DNA of 64,000 bases from JADGQN01 sp035315185. GTDB lineage: Bacteria > Desulfobacterota > Syntrophorhabdia > Syntrophorhabdales > WCHB1-27. The position numbers and the translations under genes were made by a program. Every line of letters starts with the position of its first letter. Position 1 is the stretch's first letter. Positions 33,676-41,003 of the stretch are shown in pieces. The notes beneath the pieces were generated by a model. That model did not search any database. It was not told the origin of the DNA and saw only the letters and a list, made by a program, of their open reading frames with translations. The stretch is taken from NCBI GenBank assembly GCA_035315185.1, contig DATFYE010000027.1, forward strand, positions 1 to 64,000. The letters are read 5' to 3'.

Positions 33676-34233
33676 CTATTTGTAACCCATCTTTGTTACT
33701 TTCTCCACCCACTCATCCCACTTGCCCATTGACCGCAGGATGAATTCACAGATTTCCCTTATGGGACCCCTGCCACCAGGCGCAGACGTTACGTGGTGAG
33801 CCAGTTCTTTCACTTCGGGAATGGCATCGGCCACAGCCACCGCAAACCCAACCTTCTTCATCACCGGTATGTCGGATAGCTCGCACCCGATGTAACCGAT
33901 CTGATCATCGGTCAGGTTCAGTTCCTTTTTCAGTTCTTCCAGCTTGGCCGTTTTGTCTGTCACGGCAAAGTACATCTTGTCGAGCTTCAATTCCTTTGCC
34001 CGATACAATCCTTCACCGTCGATGGAGGTACTATCGAGAAAGACGGGCTTTATGTCGTTCGCCATCATCGACAGGTCTCCAAACCCGTCCATGTGCCAGA
34101 AAGCGTACCGCCTGTTCCCTTCGACATCGCAGAAGACGGTATTCGTCGTGAGTACCCCATGGATGTCATGGGCAAATAGCTTTATCTTCTTTGCCCGCTC
34201 TTTCGCATCATTGATATTTTTTTCCAATGCCAT
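33676..34233 (-). CDS. KdsC-like HAD protein, subunit of carboxylase (delta-like) 2
   Basis: A 185-residue paralogue of the previous gene. Motif I is AHDIHGVLTTN (Asp23, His25). Motif II is LDSTS. Motif IV reads GCELSD: the Mg-binding Asp of GDD is Cys117, with Glu118 and Asp121 kept. This makes normal HAD phosphatase chemistry doubtful; a structural or substrate-gating role is possible. GGGAGGA precedes ATG 34233. It lies 12 nt before the first HAD gene and 42 nt after ubiD copy 3. One copy, not two, is known from Thauera. Confidence 0.9.
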   Translation of the reverse strand: MALEKNINDAKERAKKIKLFAHDIHGVLTTNTVFCDVEGNRRYAFWHMDGFGDLSMMANDIKPVFLDSTSIDGEGLYRAKELKLDKMYFAVTDKTAKLEELKKELNLTDDQIGYIGCELSDIPVMKKVGFAVAVADAIPEVKELAHHVTSAPGGRGPIREICEFILRSMGKWDEWVEKVTKMGYK

Positions 34234-34275
34234 CGCTCATTCCTCCCTTCAATCTGTTAATGGGGCTCGCGGCGT

Positions 34276-35688
34276 TCAATCGATTCCATATTCAGACCAT
34301 CTGGCTTTGACCTTGGCAAGCATGCCTTCTGAAAGCTTGATCTCCGTGGGCTTAACTTTCCATTCGAAAGGTATGGTTGCATCCAGGATGATGCGTGAGG
34401 TGATAAACTTGTTCTCGTCAGCTCCAATGGCTGGATCGAGCGGAGTTGACCTGCCCCTGTTAATGATCTGAGTGCCTCTAAGAGGATTGTAGCGCGTACC
34501 GAGTGCCCACCATACTCTCGGAAGATCATCTGCATCGATATCATCATCCACGATGATGACGCATTTGATTCCGTACGTGCCGGTGTTGCTTGCGATGACC
34601 GCGGCACCCACCTGGTCCGCATGGCCGGGATACATCTGCTGCACGGAAACGACTACTATGAAACGTCCTGAGCCTTCCGGCAGCGTATAGACCGACTTGA
34701 TGCCGGGGATTTCCATCTTGACCAGGTCAGTCCATAAGGAGGCGTTACGCGTAAAGGCGTAGAGCATATGCTGGTCGCCCACAGGCCTGCCAACGCTTGT
34801 CTCCCAGAGAATGGGGTTGTTTCTAAAGTAGACGCGCTTGACGTCAAGGGCGGGCTTGGGGATAGGTTTTATGAGTTCTTCCGTGTAGTAACCTGTGTAC
34901 TCGCCGAAGGGCCCCTCGTTCCTCAGTTGTTGAGGATCGACCTCCCCTTCGAGGACGATCTCTGCGGCAGCCGGGATAGGAAGCCCTGTGAGCTGGCCTT
35001 TTACGACATCAACAGGTTCGCCGCGCAGAGAGCTTACCACATCGTATCCGCTCTTTGCTTTGACCGTTGCAGCGCTGGCAAAGATATGCAGCGGATCGCC
35101 GCCTATGATCGCGCAGGCAGGCATCTTCTTGCCCGCCTTAGCGTATTTCTTCATGATCCTGTCGCCTGTCTTCCCTTTTAGTATCTGGACGCCTATGGTC
35201 TTGTTGTCGAGGATGCCCATGCGGTAGGTACCGAGGTTTATGTTGCCGGTCTCAGGGTCCTGCAATACCATGAATACTGCGGTGCCGAAATAGCGCCCTC
35301 CATCCAGCTCATAAAACTTGGGCGAAGGAAAGGCAAACGTGTCCACCTTGTCACCCTCAACGACGTTCTCGAAAATGGGACCGTCTTTCACTTCCTTTGC
35401 CCGGATCACTTCCTTGACCGCGACACTGACCCACTCCTTGGTAAGCTCCACCATGGAGAGCTTCGGACTCTTTCCAAGGATCATTGCCAGCCTCTGCGTG
35501 GTGCCGAATGCACCGGTCAGAACGGGGCTCTTATATCCCTTCACGTTTTCGAACAACAGTGCCGGGCCGCTCTTCTCTTCAACGACCTTTGCGACATGAG
35601 AGATTTCCAGATCCCAGTCTACTTCCGCTCTTACCCTTTTTAGCTGCCCCTCTTTTTCGCACAAAGATATGAAGTCTCTAAGATCCAT
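34276..35688 (-). CDS. UbiD-family (phenylphosphate-carboxylase-like) subunit, copy 3
   Basis: A 470-residue (about 52 kDa) UbiD protein, the first gene of the operon. MDLRDFISLCEKEGQLKRV starts the family fold; YELDGGRYFGTAVFMVLQDP and the catalytic NEGPFGEYTGYY (both Glu kept) follow. It is the likely partner of copy 2 in the alpha/beta pair of the carboxylase. ATG 35688 is preferred because GGGGGTG lies just upstream; GTG or TTG codons further up are less likely. The predicted transcription start is about 145 nt upstream, behind a LysR-type binding box. Confidence 0.93.
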   Translation of the reverse strand: MDLRDFISLCEKEGQLKRVRAEVDWDLEISHVAKVVEEKSGPALLFENVKGYKSPVLTGAFGTTQRLAMILGKSPKLSMVELTKEWVSVAVKEVIRAKEVKDGPIFENVVEGDKVDTFAFPSPKFYELDGGRYFGTAVFMVLQDPETGNINLGTYRMGILDNKTIGVQILKGKTGDRIMKKYAKAGKKMPACAIIGGDPLHIFASAATVKAKSGYDVVSSLRGEPVDVVKGQLTGLPIPAAAEIVLEGEVDPQQLRNEGPFGEYTGYYTEELIKPIPKPALDVKRVYFRNNPILWETSVGRPVGDQHMLYAFTRNASLWTDLVKMEIPGIKSVYTLPEGSGRFIVVVSVQQMYPGHADQVGAAVIASNTGTYGIKCVIIVDDDIDADDLPRVWWALGTRYNPLRGTQIINRGRSTPLDPAIGADENKFITSRIILDATIPFEWKVKPTEIKLSEGMLAKVKARWSEYGID

Positions 35689-35706
35689 ACGCACCCCCTT
35701 TAAAAT

Positions 35707-35820
35707 CAGTGATCAGTGATCACTGATCAGTAAAGTAACGCTTCAGTATCTCTTACCTCTTACTCACGTCATTTACTGCTTATTGGCGACTTGTCACTGA
35801 TCACTACTTACTGATCACTT
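35707..35820. repeat. Degenerate GTGATCA repeats in the 5' leader of the ubiD operon
   Basis: CAGTGATCAGTGATCACTGATCAG at 35707-35730 in part, and CACTGATCAC / TACTGATCAC words near 35793-35819, form overlapping palindromic units. They lie between the predicted -10 (35839) and the start codon, so they are transcribed. Similar words occur at 58992-59018 and, as AGTCACT units, at 62465-62500. Confidence 0.6.
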
Positions 35821-35838
35821 TAGTCTCAGTATGCACCA

Positions 35839-35901
35839 ATTGTATGCTGTCTGCTTGACATGTCAATTCATTTGTTTTTATACTCTATAAGTAAAACTTA
35901 T
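35839..35901 (-). promoter_or_regulatory. Promoter and LysR-type operator of the ubiD operon
   Basis: On the minus strand: -35 TTGACA (35866-35861), 16-nt spacer, -10 TACAAT (35844-35839). The palindrome ATAAG-N5-CTTAT (35887-35901) ends exactly 20 nt upstream of the -35, placing its centre near -62, the usual LysR recognition position. TTGACATGTCAA is itself palindromic, so it also gives a -35 on the plus strand with TATACT (35879-35884, 18-nt spacer) for the divergent lysR gene. Confidence 0.75.
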
Positions 35902-36787
35902 GCTCTCTTATTCTTTAGGTTCGCTCATTGTTTTTTCCAAGGTGGTCAAATATAAGAGCTTCTCCAGGGCAGCGGACGCGCTTTTCATGACCCAGCCCGG
36001 TGTCTCGAATCACGTTGCGCAGCTGGAGGCCCAGGCCGGCTTGAGCCTGCTTAGGAGGGATAGGGGAAAATTTGAACTGACGAAAGAAGGGAAGGTGGTT
36101 TACAGGTACGCTCAGAAAATCGAGAAGGTGGCGCGGGAGCTTGAAGATACACTGCATGCACTCCACAATGAGATACGTCCTTTGCTTCGAGTAGGGACTG
36201 TGCCAACCTATTCGAGAATCATGATGCCTCATGTGCTCGGAGGTTTTCAAAAGGAATACCCCGGCATCAAGATAAAACTGGATGTGGGTTCTTCCAGCGA
36301 AATGGAAAAGAGCCTGCTCTCGGGCCAGAACGATATCATAATAGTGGCCAGCCTGCACGTCTCAAAAAAGATGCAGGCTTTCCCTGCCGTGCGGGAAGAG
36401 CTTGTGCTGATTGCGGCTAAAAACCATCCTCTGACGCGAAAGAAGGCGGTTTCTTTGTCCGACGTTAAAGCTTACCCGTTCATCATCAGGGAAGAGGGTT
36501 CTGCAACGCGCGACGTGGTGCTTTCGGCCTTTTCGAAGATGGACATTACGCCTTCGGTGCTCATCGAAGCAAAGAGCACTGAATTCATCAAGGAGTGGGT
36601 GGCTCAGGGGAAGGGTGTTTCCGTCCTCATCAGGCGCGCAGTAGGTGGCGAAGAGGATAAGTCCATCACCCTTGTCCCGTTGCGTGAGCCACTCTTCTTA
36701 GAGGTTTCAGTGCTTTTCCTGAAAGCTCGGCGCTACGATCCATCGATTCAGAAGTTTGTTGGTCATGTTAAGGAATTACGGTTATAA
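35900..36787 (+). CDS. LysR-type transcriptional regulator of the aromatic carboxylation genes
   Basis: A 295-residue LysR-family regulator: winged helix-turn-helix at about 5-65 (KSFSRAADALFMTQPGVSNH), linker helix, then a periplasmic-binding-protein-like effector domain from about 95. It is divergent from ubiD copy 3 and lies between the two operons, both of which carry the same ATAAG-N5-CTTAT box. ATG 35900 lies inside that palindrome (35887-35901), so the start overlaps its own operator and no Shine-Dalgarno is present; the predicted transcript start is only ~9 nt upstream. Negative autoregulation and a nearly leaderless mRNA are inferred. The effector may be phenol or a phosphorylated product. 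Confidence 0.88.
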   Translation: MLSYSLGSLIVFSKVVKYKSFSRAADALFMTQPGVSNHVAQLEAQAGLSLLRRDRGKFELTKEGKVVYRYAQKIEKVARELEDTLHALHNEIRPLLRVGTVPTYSRIMMPHVLGGFQKEYPGIKIKLDVGSSSEMEKSLLSGQNDIIIVASLHVSKKMQAFPAVREELVLIAAKNHPLTRKKAVSLSDVKAYPFIIREEGSATRDVVLSAFSKMDITPSVLIEAKSTEFIKEWVAQGKGVSVLIRRAVGGEEDKSITLVPLREPLFLEVSVLFLKARRYDPSIQKFVGHVKELRL

Positions 36788-36845
36788 ATGCAGTAGTGTA
36801 GTACCCCACGATATTGTATTCAGTCTGGTGTCCGAATCCTAAGGT

Positions 36846-37259
36846 CTACTGTGTGAATTTTTTGATGATTTTCGCGGTAAGCTTGCGGCAGAGCTTCTCA
36901 ACCATCTCTATCTCATCGTCTGTCAAGTTGTCCCAATGGATACCTGCGACGACCACCGAATTCCGCGCAAGCTTGCGGGTGAGTTCCTCAGCGAACGGTT
37001 TGGCCAGCAAGTCTTCCTTGTGGCCGAGAAAGGTGAATACCGAACTGGTCGCTGACGTTTCTTCTGCGTCCCTCAGGCTCTGGCGTACCTGGGCCATGCC
37101 CACTGCCCCGATATGAGGGAAAGTGCCACCCCAGATGGCCACCAGAATGTCGGGCCCCATCTCGCGGATGGCGGCATTGATCTTGAACTTTCCTTGCTTT
37201 ACGGATACCGCGCAAGATCTCACAGATGATGATAAACCGGTACCGGGCGCAGCAGCCAT
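36846..37259 (-). CDS. LpdD-like prenylated-flavin chaperone protein
   Basis: A 137-residue protein with the LpdD-type pattern: DILVAIWGGTFPHIGAVGMAQ (about 34-54 in part), GHKEDLLAKPFAEELTRKL and VVVAGIHWDNLTDDEIE. LpdD, made with LpdB/LpdC gallate decarboxylase, belongs to proteins thought to help load prenyl-FMN. The gene ends the phenylphosphate-synthase operon, 1 nt after the Tm-1-like gene. It would serve the UbiD enzymes in trans. Its start is ATG 37259, and the first 20 residues are poorly conserved, so a later start is possible. Confidence 0.72.
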   Translation of the reverse strand: MAAAPGTGLSSSVRSCAVSVKQGKFKINAAIREMGPDILVAIWGGTFPHIGAVGMAQVRQSLRDAEETSATSSVFTFLGHKEDLLAKPFAEELTRKLARNSVVVAGIHWDNLTDDEIEMVEKLCRKLTAKIIKKFTQ

Positions 37260-37260
37260 G

Positions 37261-38493
37261 TCACAAGCCCCCCGGGTGCGAAGCCTTTATCATGCCATCC
37301 AGAATCTCCACCGCCCTCTCAGCGAAGGCGGGCTCACTTATGTGCACATCGAGCTCTTCGACGAGCACGCGAGGGTCAAGGAGGGTCTTAAGCTTCTCTG
37401 TGAAGACGCGGTCGACAGTCGGATCGAAGAGCGCCATGCCTTCTTTGTCAGCGTCCGACCATCCTTTCATGGGAATGAGGACACGTACGGGCCCCCTGCC
37501 TTTGTTGAGTTTGTCCGCCACGATCTTCGCGAACTTCTCCATTTCAGCAGCTTCCATGCGCACGCAGAATCGGGTGTCATGGCCGTGGGTTCTTCTTCCC
37601 CTGAGCTCATCGGGCATAGGATAGTAAGGGCTGAATACCGCATTGTCAAGACCGCCCGGTGCAAACACAAGCGGAATGCCCATTTTGCCAGCCGTCTCAA
37701 GCCGCTCAGGGCCGATGCCTTTGCAGTACCCTCCGAACATTTCATCGGCTATCTCGTGGGGGTTGAAGTCGAGCACCCCCGCGATGAGCCCTTCGGTGAT
37801 CAACTCTTCCATCGCCATCCCGCCGCAACCGTTCGCATGGAACCCTATCATGTCATAACCTCTGGCGTCCAGAAGCGGCTCTGCCAACATGGCACACTTG
37901 GAGTTGATGCCATAAGCGGTCACCCCAACCATGGGGCGTTCCGTTCTAATTATGCTCTCCCTCTCCATCATGCCGCAGACAGCATAGGCAGCCTGGGCCA
38001 GGATGTGGCGCATAAAATCATTGAATCCCAGAAGGTCTGCTACGGAGTGAAACATTACGATATCTTTTGTCCCGACATATTCTCTCACGTCCCGCGATGC
38101 AACCGTTGACACAACCACCTTCGGGAAACCAAAAGGCAGCGAGCGCATGATGAAGGTTACAATAGCCGTGCCTGTCCCGCCCCCGAGACCGATGACACCA
38201 TCGATCTGGCCCCTTTGTTGAAGCCGCGTCGCCATGATGGCCCCGCCTGTCTGCACCGTCCGGACTGCCGTGGACCTGTCCTGCTCTGCCAGGTTTGTAT
38301 CGAGCTCAGACCCGGCTGCATAGGTCAGATCGTCCCGGGTAAGATCAGGAGGGGCCTGGGGCGGACTAAGGGTGCCGACGTCCATGAGCAGGGTCTTAGC
38401 GCCTCGCTCTTCGGCGCACTCCCTGATATAGGCGGCCTCTCGCGCTTTTGTATCCAGCGTAGCGATGACGAGGAGCCGTTTTCTCGAACTCAT
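37261..38493 (-). CDS. Tm-1-like ATP-binding protein (UPF0261)
   Basis: A 410-residue member of the Tm-1-like/UPF0261 family. RLLVIATLDTKAREAAYIRE starts the family; GVIGLGGGTGTAIVTFIM (about 119-136) forms the nucleotide loop, and HANGCGGMAMEELITEG with FAPGGLDN are further family motifs. The plant homologue Tm-1 binds ATP; the bacterial reaction is unknown. It sits in one operon with phenylphosphate synthase genes and the LpdD-like gene. Its place suggests a link to aromatic activation, but the activity is not assigned. Confidence 0.85.
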   Translation of the reverse strand: MSSRKRLLVIATLDTKAREAAYIRECAEERGAKTLLMDVGTLSPPQAPPDLTRDDLTYAAGSELDTNLAEQDRSTAVRTVQTGGAIMATRLQQRGQIDGVIGLGGGTGTAIVTFIMRSLPFGFPKVVVSTVASRDVREYVGTKDIVMFHSVADLLGFNDFMRHILAQAAYAVCGMMERESIIRTERPMVGVTAYGINSKCAMLAEPLLDARGYDMIGFHANGCGGMAMEELITEGLIAGVLDFNPHEIADEMFGGYCKGIGPERLETAGKMGIPLVFAPGGLDNAVFSPYYPMPDELRGRRTHGHDTRFCVRMEAAEMEKFAKIVADKLNKGRGPVRVLIPMKGWSDADKEGMALFDPTVDRVFTEKLKTLLDPRVLVEELDVHISEPAFAERAVEILDGMIKASHPGGL

Positions 38494-38543
38494 GGCAGCT
38501 GGTCTCCTTCAGTTTTCCCGCGCAGATCCGTCTTTTTGCCTCT

Positions 38544-39653
38544 CTACACGCTTTGGTCCGGTGGCGGGGTTCCCGGCGGATTGGGTAACGTCAATGGCCA
38601 CCTCAGCCAAAAGGCATTGTGGGCGATAAAAGCGGGCGCCAGAATGCAGAGATTGAGATAGATGATAAGGATGTTTATGTCAGCAGGAAGCTTAGCGGCT
38701 GCGACGGCATCGGCAGCGGGACCCAATATTACGTTGCAGATGGCGATCCAGACAGCGCTGATCACAAACACAACTATAATGGCCGCGATGGCCCTTGTCG
38801 CACCTGTAAGTTTTGTGATCCCCCAGAACTGGAAATGCCAGGAGTAAAGGAGTGACCAGGTGACAATGGAAGAAGCTACAGCCCCGAAAGAGAATGTGGG
38901 ACCGACACCGATTGCCAGACTCCCGCTCCAGCATATGAGAGCTAGAATGTGCGAGAGGATGGTCTGACCTATGGCTGCTCCGGGATGACCCCATTTGGTA
39001 AAGGGCCAGCCCTGGGTTACGAAGACGGGGCAGAATACGAAGAACCAGGCGATTGCCCATACGATGTATCCTGTGAGCCAGTTCACGTTGAGAGGACCTT
39101 TATGGTCCATCGGCGTATTGGCGACCGGCGTTCCATCAAGGTTCGTCAGGAGATTCCAGACGAGGATGGTAACAACCATAACAACGACGAACCCTGCCGC
39201 CATAGTGCCCCAAGGGTGGAGCCGCCCCTTGAAGGGCCAGGTATTCCAGTTCTTGCCGTAGAGGAGCGTACACCAGAACCCTATTGCGCCAAACCAGAGA
39301 TAAAGAGGTCCGATTGGCCATTGCGGATAGACGAATCGCATGAAGAGCAGGATTAGAAAAGTGAATACGGCCCACAGTATGGTCATCTTAATTCCTACCG
39401 CGACCCGTGACTTCGCAGGCGTCCAGTTACCCGCAGGAGGTGCACACGGAAAGCAATCCCCTATGAGCACCAGGTGCCCCTCTGCAATGAGCATGATAAG
39501 AATCGCAGGTAGTAGCTTCAATACAAGCAATGCCGGCGGTACCGCATATACAAAACAGAGAACTCCGAGGATCGCCATGGCAAGGAATTGAATGAGACCG
39601 CCTGCCCTCCCCTCCGGACCGATGCCAATCTTTGCCTGCTTTTCGTTTCCCAT
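38544..39653 (-). CDS. Polytopic membrane protein of the phenol operon
   Basis: A 369-residue inner-membrane protein with about nine hydrophobic segments (for example LIQFLAMAILGVLCFVYAVP near 20, TGYIVWAIAWFFVFCPVFVT near 195, AIAAIIVVFVISAVWIAICN near 290). Charged residues are few, and a short Pro-rich tail ends the protein. I do not recognise the family. Position in the operon, between phenylphosphate synthase and the Tm-1-like gene, suggests uptake or retention of an aromatic compound; this is inference only. Confidence 0.8.
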   Translation of the reverse strand: MGNEKQAKIGIGPEGRAGGLIQFLAMAILGVLCFVYAVPPALLVLKLLPAILIMLIAEGHLVLIGDCFPCAPPAGNWTPAKSRVAVGIKMTILWAVFTFLILLFMRFVYPQWPIGPLYLWFGAIGFWCTLLYGKNWNTWPFKGRLHPWGTMAAGFVVVMVVTILVWNLLTNLDGTPVANTPMDHKGPLNVNWLTGYIVWAIAWFFVFCPVFVTQGWPFTKWGHPGAAIGQTILSHILALICWSGSLAIGVGPTFSFGAVASSIVTWSLLYSWHFQFWGITKLTGATRAIAAIIVVFVISAVWIAICNVILGPAADAVAAAKLPADINILIIYLNLCILAPAFIAHNAFWLRWPLTLPNPPGTPPPDQSV

Positions 39654-39820
39654 AACTCCCCCCTTTTTTTACTACTTTCGATGTCTCATGCAATACCCGA
39701 CGGGTTAGCGCTCCCCACTTTGTCGCATGTCCCCGGTCCTTTACAATATCTCCGCACCCCGTCACCCACCCTCGAATCTGTTGCGTGCTTTGGGCCCTTG
39801 AAGCCTCGGACCCCTGAACC

Positions 39821-40885
39821 CTATTTTATTCTCACTCCAGCCAGCAATTGGCTCACGATGCGATCCAAGGCGTCCTTTTTCTGGTCGGTTTTCGGCGCAG
39901 CCTCCTTTTTACTCCAGACTGATTCGGGTCTCACCTGGAGGATGATGACATTATCGGGAAAATTAAAATCAGCATCGATCCCGAATTCGATATCGTAAGG
40001 TTTTCCGTAATAGCTCTCGATCAATTTTCCCACGCGGGCAAGCTCTTTCAGCTCCTGCTGCGTAAGGCATGGAACGCATCTCATCTCGGCGGGCACTTCT
40101 GTCTGGAGGATGTCGCTCCCGTTCTCCCTGTAAACGCACTGGGTCTCCTTGCTCCCGATGGTTGTCTTGATAATATCGAGGGTTACTTTGTCGACAAGAT
40201 AGGTGTCGGGCGTGACCATACCACTGACTACGGCCTCTCCAAGCCCGCAACTCGCATCTATGGAGATCTTTGAAGGATCACCGTTGACAGGATTGATGGT
40301 GAAGATAATCCCCGACACCCTGGAATTGACCATCTTAGGAATGCCGACCCCTATGTTAAAGAGGAACGGTATTCCCTTGTTCATACGGTACATGATTGCC
40401 TCAGTGTTGTACGCACTGGCCCAGCATCTCTTGACATAATCAATCAAGTCCTTTTCACCGCGGATGTTGAGGTAGGTCTCCATCTGACCGGGCATGGACA
40501 CAGCGCCACTGGAGCGAACCGCTACCGGGCAGACTCCGGTCTTGGTCCTTTCGCAGAGCTTCCTGTAATTGGCCAGGATATCCGCTTCGATGTCGGCAGG
40601 TACCTTCGCGTTCTCGATAAGGCGAATGGCCATCTCACTTGCCTGCTTTGCGCTTTCGTACGTTACCTGCCCCAGCTCGGTCAATTGCTTCTCCAGCTCT
40701 GCCTTTATCCCGGTATCGACCAGGAATTTCTCATTCGCGTAAATGGTGATGGAGAATCCTGGAGAAACCGGTATCCCCGCTTTGATCATTTCCCCGAGGT
40801 TGGCATTCTTTTTTCCGACTAAAGGGAAGTCGCTGCCGTCCATCTCGTCGTACCACAGAGTGAATATTTTCTCTTTCTCTGTCAT
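39821..40885 (-). CDS. Phenylphosphate-synthase-like subunit, PEP-synthase N-terminal (ATP-binding) half
   Basis: A 354-residue (about 40 kDa) protein equal to the N-terminal ATP-grasp part of PEP synthase: DFPLVGKKNANLGEMIKAGI, CPVAVRSSGAVSMPGQMETY and IDASCGLGEAVVSGMVTPDT. In Thauera the 40-kDa protein 2 of phenylphosphate synthase is such an isolated half; it transfers phosphate from ATP to a His of protein 1, which then phosphorylates phenol. ATG 40885 has GGTGGAGG upstream. It follows the 613-residue partner by 118 nt. The separate phosphohistidine half next door supports this over a normal PEP synthase. Confidence 0.9.
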   Translation of the reverse strand: MTEKEKIFTLWYDEMDGSDFPLVGKKNANLGEMIKAGIPVSPGFSITIYANEKFLVDTGIKAELEKQLTELGQVTYESAKQASEMAIRLIENAKVPADIEADILANYRKLCERTKTGVCPVAVRSSGAVSMPGQMETYLNIRGEKDLIDYVKRCWASAYNTEAIMYRMNKGIPFLFNIGVGIPKMVNSRVSGIIFTINPVNGDPSKISIDASCGLGEAVVSGMVTPDTYLVDKVTLDIIKTTIGSKETQCVYRENGSDILQTEVPAEMRCVPCLTQQELKELARVGKLIESYYGKPYDIEFGIDADFNFPDNVIILQVRPESVWSKKEAAPKTDQKKDALDRIVSQLLAGVRIK

Positions 40886-41003
40886 GCGTTTAGCCTCCAC
40901 CAGGCGGAACCGGCTTTTCTCTCAACCTCAACCTTAACCTTCGCTGTGGTCTCTTCCTCGACCTGGTCTCTCAACCTCAACGTGAACCTGTTCCTCAGCC
41001 GGC

